This document shows positions 13,703-16,817 of a stretch of DNA of 16,817 nt, piece after piece; position 1 is the first letter of the stretch, and every line of letters starts with the position of its first letter. A model generated the notes under the pieces. It had not been told where the DNA came from. It did not search any database and was given only the letters and a program-made list of their open reading frames with translations. The position numbers and the translations under genes are program-made. The stretch lies in contig JAEZCN010000013.1 of NCBI GenBank assembly GCA_023433515.1, forward strand, positions 1-16,817, given 5' to 3'. The stretch comes from Pseudomonadota bacterium (GTDB lineage Bacteria; Pseudomonadota; Gammaproteobacteria; Steroidobacterales; Steroidobacteraceae).

Positions 13703-15682
13703 ATGCGTGTCCTGCTGGTAGACCATGATTCGGAAGGTCTCGAGGCCGTTGCTCGTGCCATTCGCGGCGTTCTCGAACTCGACTGCGTCACCAGCAAGGG
13801 TGATGCGCTGCTGTTGCTGCGCCAGAACACCTACGACGTACTGATCGCCTGTGAACGCTGCGTCGACGGATCCGGACTCGACCTCCTCGCGCGCACCACA
13901 CGCACCAATACTCCCCTCAAGCGCATCTTCTCCGCGCCGATGGACCGCCTGCAGTTGTTAGGCCCGCGGCTCGCGCCGTTCAAGGTCCAGCGCACGATCA
14001 ACTACCCCATCGATCTCGAGGAGTTGTGGCTCGCCATCGCGCAGGTCACGGGCACCAGCGACGACACGGATGGCACCATCGAACGAGTCGTGCTCGACGA
14101 GCGCGGCATTCCTTCGACGGGCACGATGCCGCGTTCGCCGATTCCGCCGCGTCCGCCCGCGCCGCTGCGCGAAGTGACTCCCGCGCCGACGCCCGCGCCC
14201 GCCATCGCGGCGACGATGAGCGCCGGCGGAGCCCGCGCGGCCACGGCGCGTGTCGCTCAACCATTGCCGGAACCGCCACTGCGGGCGCCCGCTCCACCTC
14301 GCACGGCTCCACCGCCGCCGCGCACCACATCCGATACCGGGCGCATGCGCATGCCGGCGCCGCCACCGACCACGTCCGATACCGGCCGCATGCGCGCCCC
14401 GCTGCCGCCGCGCACGACCTCCGACACCGGACGCATGCGCGCTCCGGCGCCACTCGTGCAGGCCATTCCGCCGATGCCCATGACATCGTCACTGGCGCCT
14501 CCTTCTACCGCGCCGCTGCGCGACATGGGTTGGACTCCGGAAGTCGCGCCGAGCGAGGACGATTTCGCCGAGATCGCCGCGCAGGCCCGGCTCGGCGTGC
14601 AGCAGAAGGCAGCCGACGAGGCCACGCGCCGCAAGCGCACTCGATTGTTCGCGGCCGGTGGCATTGCCGTCGCAGTCGCCGCCGCGCTCGTGTTCCTGAT
14701 CGAATCGTTCTATGACCCGGAGGCGCGGGCGCGCGAACGCGCGATCGCCCAGGAAGTGGAACGGATGGCCGAGCAGCAGAAGGTCACCGACAACCTCACG
14801 CGCATCGAGGTCGACATCGAAAGCGCGATCATGAAGAACGATTTCGACGCGGCGCGTGCCTCGCTGGCCGATCTCGTGGCGCAATCGCCCGAACACCCGC
14901 GCCGCGCATTCCTGCAGGCCTCGATCGAGCGCGCCGCGGAGCTGGCGAAACTCGAGGCGCAGAAATCCGCGCTCGTCGCGCAGACCGAGCGCTCGGCTCC
15001 GAAACGCGAAGAGCCGCGCGAGGAACGCGTGACGCCGCGTCAGCCGGAGCGTTCGACGCCGCGTTCGCGCGACGCCGACCGGACCCGCACCGCTTCCGAT
15101 ACTTCGCAACGTGTCTATGGCGCCCCGATCGGCGAAGCGCCGCGCGCCACGTTGCCGCTCGACGCACCGATCAACGCCACGCCGACGACCACGATGCGCC
15201 CGCCGGACAACTCGTTCCCCGGCCGTACCGTGGAAGCCTCGGACGGAGCGTTGCGCTCCGGCGTCTTCACGCCGGCCGGGGTTCCGTCCGCGCCCGCGCA
15301 GGCTTCCACCCAGGCGTCGACGCCGACCTCGAACGGCCCGGCCGGCTCCGCGGTGGTGACGCCGCTGCCCGCCGCTCCGTCCCCGGCTCCGGCGGTTCCC
15401 GCGGCGGTGGAGGTCGTGCCGGCCAAACTAGTCAAGCGCGTGGCGCCGGTGGCGCCCGCGAATACACCGGCGAAGTCCCGCGGCCAGGTCGTCGTGCAGT
15501 TCCAGATCGGCCTGAACGGCAAGGTCTCCGACATCGAAGTCGTGGATTCCGATCCACGCGGCGTGTTCGACGACGCCGTGCGCGATGCCGTGCGCAAGTG
15601 GGTCTACGAGCCGCGCAAGGAAAACGGCGTCGCCGTGGTTTCCAAGGGCCAGGCGCGGCTGGTGTTCGAAGCGGCGAAGTAA
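13703..15682 (+). CDS. Pseudo-receiver / TonB fusion membrane protein
   Basis: The 659-residue protein has five parts. Residues 1-116 form a complete receiver-like alternation of strands and helices (VLLVDHD, YDVLIACERCVDGSGLDLL, LKRIFSAP, INYPIDLEEL). C50 stands where the phospho-Asp should be, and N100 or Y101 replaces the conserved Lys. A Pro-rich linker (about 140-280) carries three TTSDTGRMR copies. RRKRTR precedes one transmembrane helix (about 315-337), placing the receiver in the cytoplasm. A charged helical segment (about 338-430) and a Pro/Thr/Ala linker lead to a TonB C-terminal domain (about 572-659, KSRGQVVVQFQIGLNGKVSDIEVVDSDP, VRKWVYEPRKENG). TonB domains contact outer-membrane transporters. 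What the front domain senses or binds is unknown. No exbB, exbD or receptor gene is adjacent. Confidence 0.85.
   Translation: MRVLLVDHDSEGLEAVARAIRGVLELDCVTSKGDALLLLRQNTYDVLIACERCVDGSGLDLLARTTRTNTPLKRIFSAPMDRLQLLGPRLAPFKVQRTINYPIDLEELWLAIAQVTGTSDDTDGTIERVVLDERGIPSTGTMPRSPIPPRPPAPLREVTPAPTPAPAIAATMSAGGARAATARVAQPLPEPPLRAPAPPRTAPPPPRTTSDTGRMRMPAPPPTTSDTGRMRAPLPPRTTSDTGRMRAPAPLVQAIPPMPMTSSLAPPSTAPLRDMGWTPEVAPSEDDFAEIAAQARLGVQQKAADEATRRKRTRLFAAGGIAVAVAAALVFLIESFYDPEARARERAIAQEVERMAEQQKVTDNLTRIEVDIESAIMKNDFDAARASLADLVAQSPEHPRRAFLQASIERAAELAKLEAQKSALVAQTERSAPKREEPREERVTPRQPERSTPRSRDADRTRTASDTSQRVYGAPIGEAPRATLPLDAPINATPTTTMRPPDNSFPGRTVEASDGALRSGVFTPAGVPSAPAQASTQASTPTSNGPAGSAVVTPLPAAPSPAPAVPAAVEVVPAKLVKRVAPVAPANTPAKSRGQVVVQFQIGLNGKVSDIEVVDSDPRGVFDDAVRDAVRKWVYEPRKENGVAVVSKGQARLVFEAAK
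14324..14440 (+). repeat. Three 45-bp coding repeats (TTSDTGRMR)
   Basis: Residues 208-216, 223-231 and 238-246 of the pseudo-receiver/TonB protein are the same nine residues, TTSDTGRMR, at an exact 15-residue period. The spacers are Pro/Ala-rich. The DNA copies differ at synonymous sites (for example ACATCCGATACC and ACCTCCGACACC), so the peptide looks conserved while the DNA has drifted. Confidence 0.9.
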
Positions 15683-15689
15683 TCAGGTC

Positions 15690-15774
15690 GGTGCCGGGTG
15701 AGAAATCGCTGAGTCAGCGATCTGCTCCGGTACTCACAGTGCCTCGCTGACTCAGCGATTTCTCAACCGGCGCC
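15690..15774. repeat. Long near-perfect inverted repeat, GGTGCCGG ends
   Basis: Positions 15690-15720 and 15744-15774 form 31-bp arms matching at 29 positions, with the inner 21 bp (15700-15720 / 15744-15764) perfect and a 23-nt centre. Each arm contains its own dyad, TCGCTGA-G-TCAGCGA or TCGCTGA-C-TCAGCGA, so the TCGCTGA half-site occurs four times. It lies between convergent genes and could end transcription from both sides, but there is no T-run. The outer GGTGCCGG end is shared with the element at 3410-3465. Confidence 0.85.
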
Positions 15775-15780
15775 AACCGG

Positions 15781-16817
15781 TTATTTGTTGATGTTGTCGA
15801 TCGCGCGTTTGTCGGCGGCGAGCGCGGCTTCGTGCAGCGCTTCGGACAACGTCGGGTGTGCATGGATCGTGCGCTGCAAGTCTTCGCTGCTCGCCGAGTA
15901 TTCCATCGCAAGCACGGCTTCCGCGATCAGCTCGCCCGCGAGCGGACCGATGATGTGCACACCCAGGATCTCGTCGTCGTCCTGAGCGGCAATCAGCTTC
16001 ACGAATCCCGCCGTCGATTCCATAGCTCGCGCACGGCCGCTGGCCGCGAACGGGAACTGGCCGACCTTGTAGGCCCGACCGCTGGCGCGCACCTGCTCCT
16101 CGGTCTGGCCGACCCACGCGATCTCGGGATGCGTGTAGATCACCGACGGAATCACATCGTAGTTCATGTGGCCGTACTTGCCGGCGATCAGGTCGCCGAC
16201 CATGACGCCTTCGTCCTTCGCCTTGTGCGCGAGCATCGGGCCGCGCACGCAGTCGCCCACCGCCCAGACGTTCTCGGCGGTGGTCTTGCAGTGATCGTCG
16301 ACCTTGATGAAGCCGCGTTCGTCGAGCTGAACGCCCGTGCCATCCGCGAGCAGCTCCTTCGTGTACGGCCGGCGGCCGACGCAGACGATGAGCTTGTCGA
16401 CGTCGATGGTCTGACTACCGGATGCGTCGGCGTAGCTGACCTCGACGCCGGTCGCGGTCGACTTCGCGCCCGAGACTTTCGCGCCGAGCTTGATGTCGAG
16501 GCCCTGCTTCTTGAAGTGCCGCGCGGCTTCCTTCGCGAGCCCCTGGTCGGCGACCGCGAGGAACGTGTCGAGCGCTTCGAGGATGATGACTTCAGAGCCC
16601 AGGCGGCGCCACACGCTGCCGAGCTCCAGACCGATCACGCCCGCGCCGACAACGGCGAGTTTCTTCGGGACACTTTCGAGATCGAGCGCGCCCCAGTTGT
16701 CGATGATGTTCTTGCCGTCGAACTTCATGCCCGGAAGTTCGGTCGGGATCGAGCCCGAGGCGAGCACGACGTGTTTCGCGCTCAGCGTTTCCTTCTTGCC
16801 GTCGTGCGCGGTGAACT
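15781..16817 (-). CDS. lpdA: Dihydrolipoamide dehydrogenase, C-terminal part
   Basis: This is the FAD-dependent E3 subunit that reoxidises lipoyl groups of pyruvate or 2-oxoglutarate dehydrogenase with NAD. About 345 residues are in the window; the start, FAD-binding N-terminus and redox-active Cys pair lie past position 16817. Visible parts are LASGSIPTELPG, the NAD-binding AVVGAGVIGLELGSVWRRLG, IVCVGRRPYT, the FAD-contacting VWAVGDCVRGPMLAHKA, and the interface domain VIPSVIYTHPEIAWVG. The catalytic segment HAHPTLSEALHEAAL supplies the His-Glu pair of the family. The frame runs to the window edge without a start requirement. Which complex it serves cannot be told; the upstream neighbour would show it. 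Confidence 0.96.
   Translation of the reverse strand, partial: FTAHDGKKETLSAKHVVLASGSIPTELPGMKFDGKNIIDNWGALDLESVPKKLAVVGAGVIGLELGSVWRRLGSEVIILEALDTFLAVADQGLAKEAARHFKKQGLDIKLGAKVSGAKSTATGVEVSYADASGSQTIDVDKLIVCVGRRPYTKELLADGTGVQLDERGFIKVDDHCKTTAENVWAVGDCVRGPMLAHKAKDEGVMVGDLIAGKYGHMNYDVIPSVIYTHPEIAWVGQTEEQVRASGRAYKVGQFPFAASGRARAMESTAGFVKLIAAQDDDEILGVHIIGPLAGELIAEAVLAMEYSASSEDLQRTIHAHPTLSEALHEAALAADKRAIDNINK

Noticed and set aside
1..16817. CRISPR array or insertion sequence
   Set aside because: No regularly spaced direct repeats with unique spacers and no transposase-like protein were seen; the repeats present are coding repeats or isolated inverted repeats.

Overview
The window is GC-rich (most third codon positions are G or C) and comes from a Gram-negative bacterium. 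A complete Tol-Pal system, lipoproteins and a TonB-type protein show an outer membrane. The gene order ruvC-ruvA-ruvB-ybgC-tolQ-tolR-tolA-tolB-pal-cpoB-queE-queC followed by tRNA-Lys is the order known in Pseudomonas and Xanthomonas-type Gammaproteobacteria. Protein features (EFDD-type RelA, encoded tRNA CCA) fit a xanthomonad-, Nevskia- or Steroidobacter-like lineage. This placement is inference; no 16S or other marker is present.

Layout. Positions 1-341 hold no confident gene: a 16-bp palindrome, a 9-bp-stem hairpin, and a coding-like stretch without a usable start codon. At 342-1096 (+) a small one-helix membrane protein overlaps a secreted beta-sandwich-like protein by ATGA. At 1118-2593 (-) lies a secreted protein with two DUF1080 (3-keto-glycoside hydrolase type) domains, 45 bp downstream of tRNA-Lys(UUU). 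From 2732 to 11423 every gene is on the minus strand. In transcription order these are ruvC, ruvA, ruvB (Holliday-junction processing), ybgC (thioesterase), tolQRAB-pal-cpoB (envelope constriction and outer-membrane integrity), and queE and queC (7-deazaguanine/queuosine precursor synthesis). Most junctions overlap or are under 65 bp, so this is probably one or a few long transcripts. Divergent from it at 11545-13581 (+) is a RelA-type (p)ppGpp synthetase.

The most unusual gene is 13703-15682 (+). It encodes a 659-residue protein that joins an N-terminal response-regulator receiver fold, lacking the phospho-acceptor Asp, to a long Pro-rich linker with three exact TTSDTGRMR repeats, one transmembrane helix, a periplasmic coiled/helical segment and a C-terminal TonB domain. 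It looks like a cytoplasmic sensor or docking domain coupled to a TonB-style periplasmic arm. The window ends in the C-terminal two-thirds of a dihydrolipoamide dehydrogenase (-), cut by the window edge.

Two intergenic elements, at 3410-3465 and 15690-15774, share GGTGCCGG-type inverted ends and look like members of a small palindromic repeat family. The second has 31-bp arms that match at 29 positions. tolA contains seven perfect GGGTTC hexamers that encode Glu-Pro repeats and put a G-quadruplex motif on the template strand.
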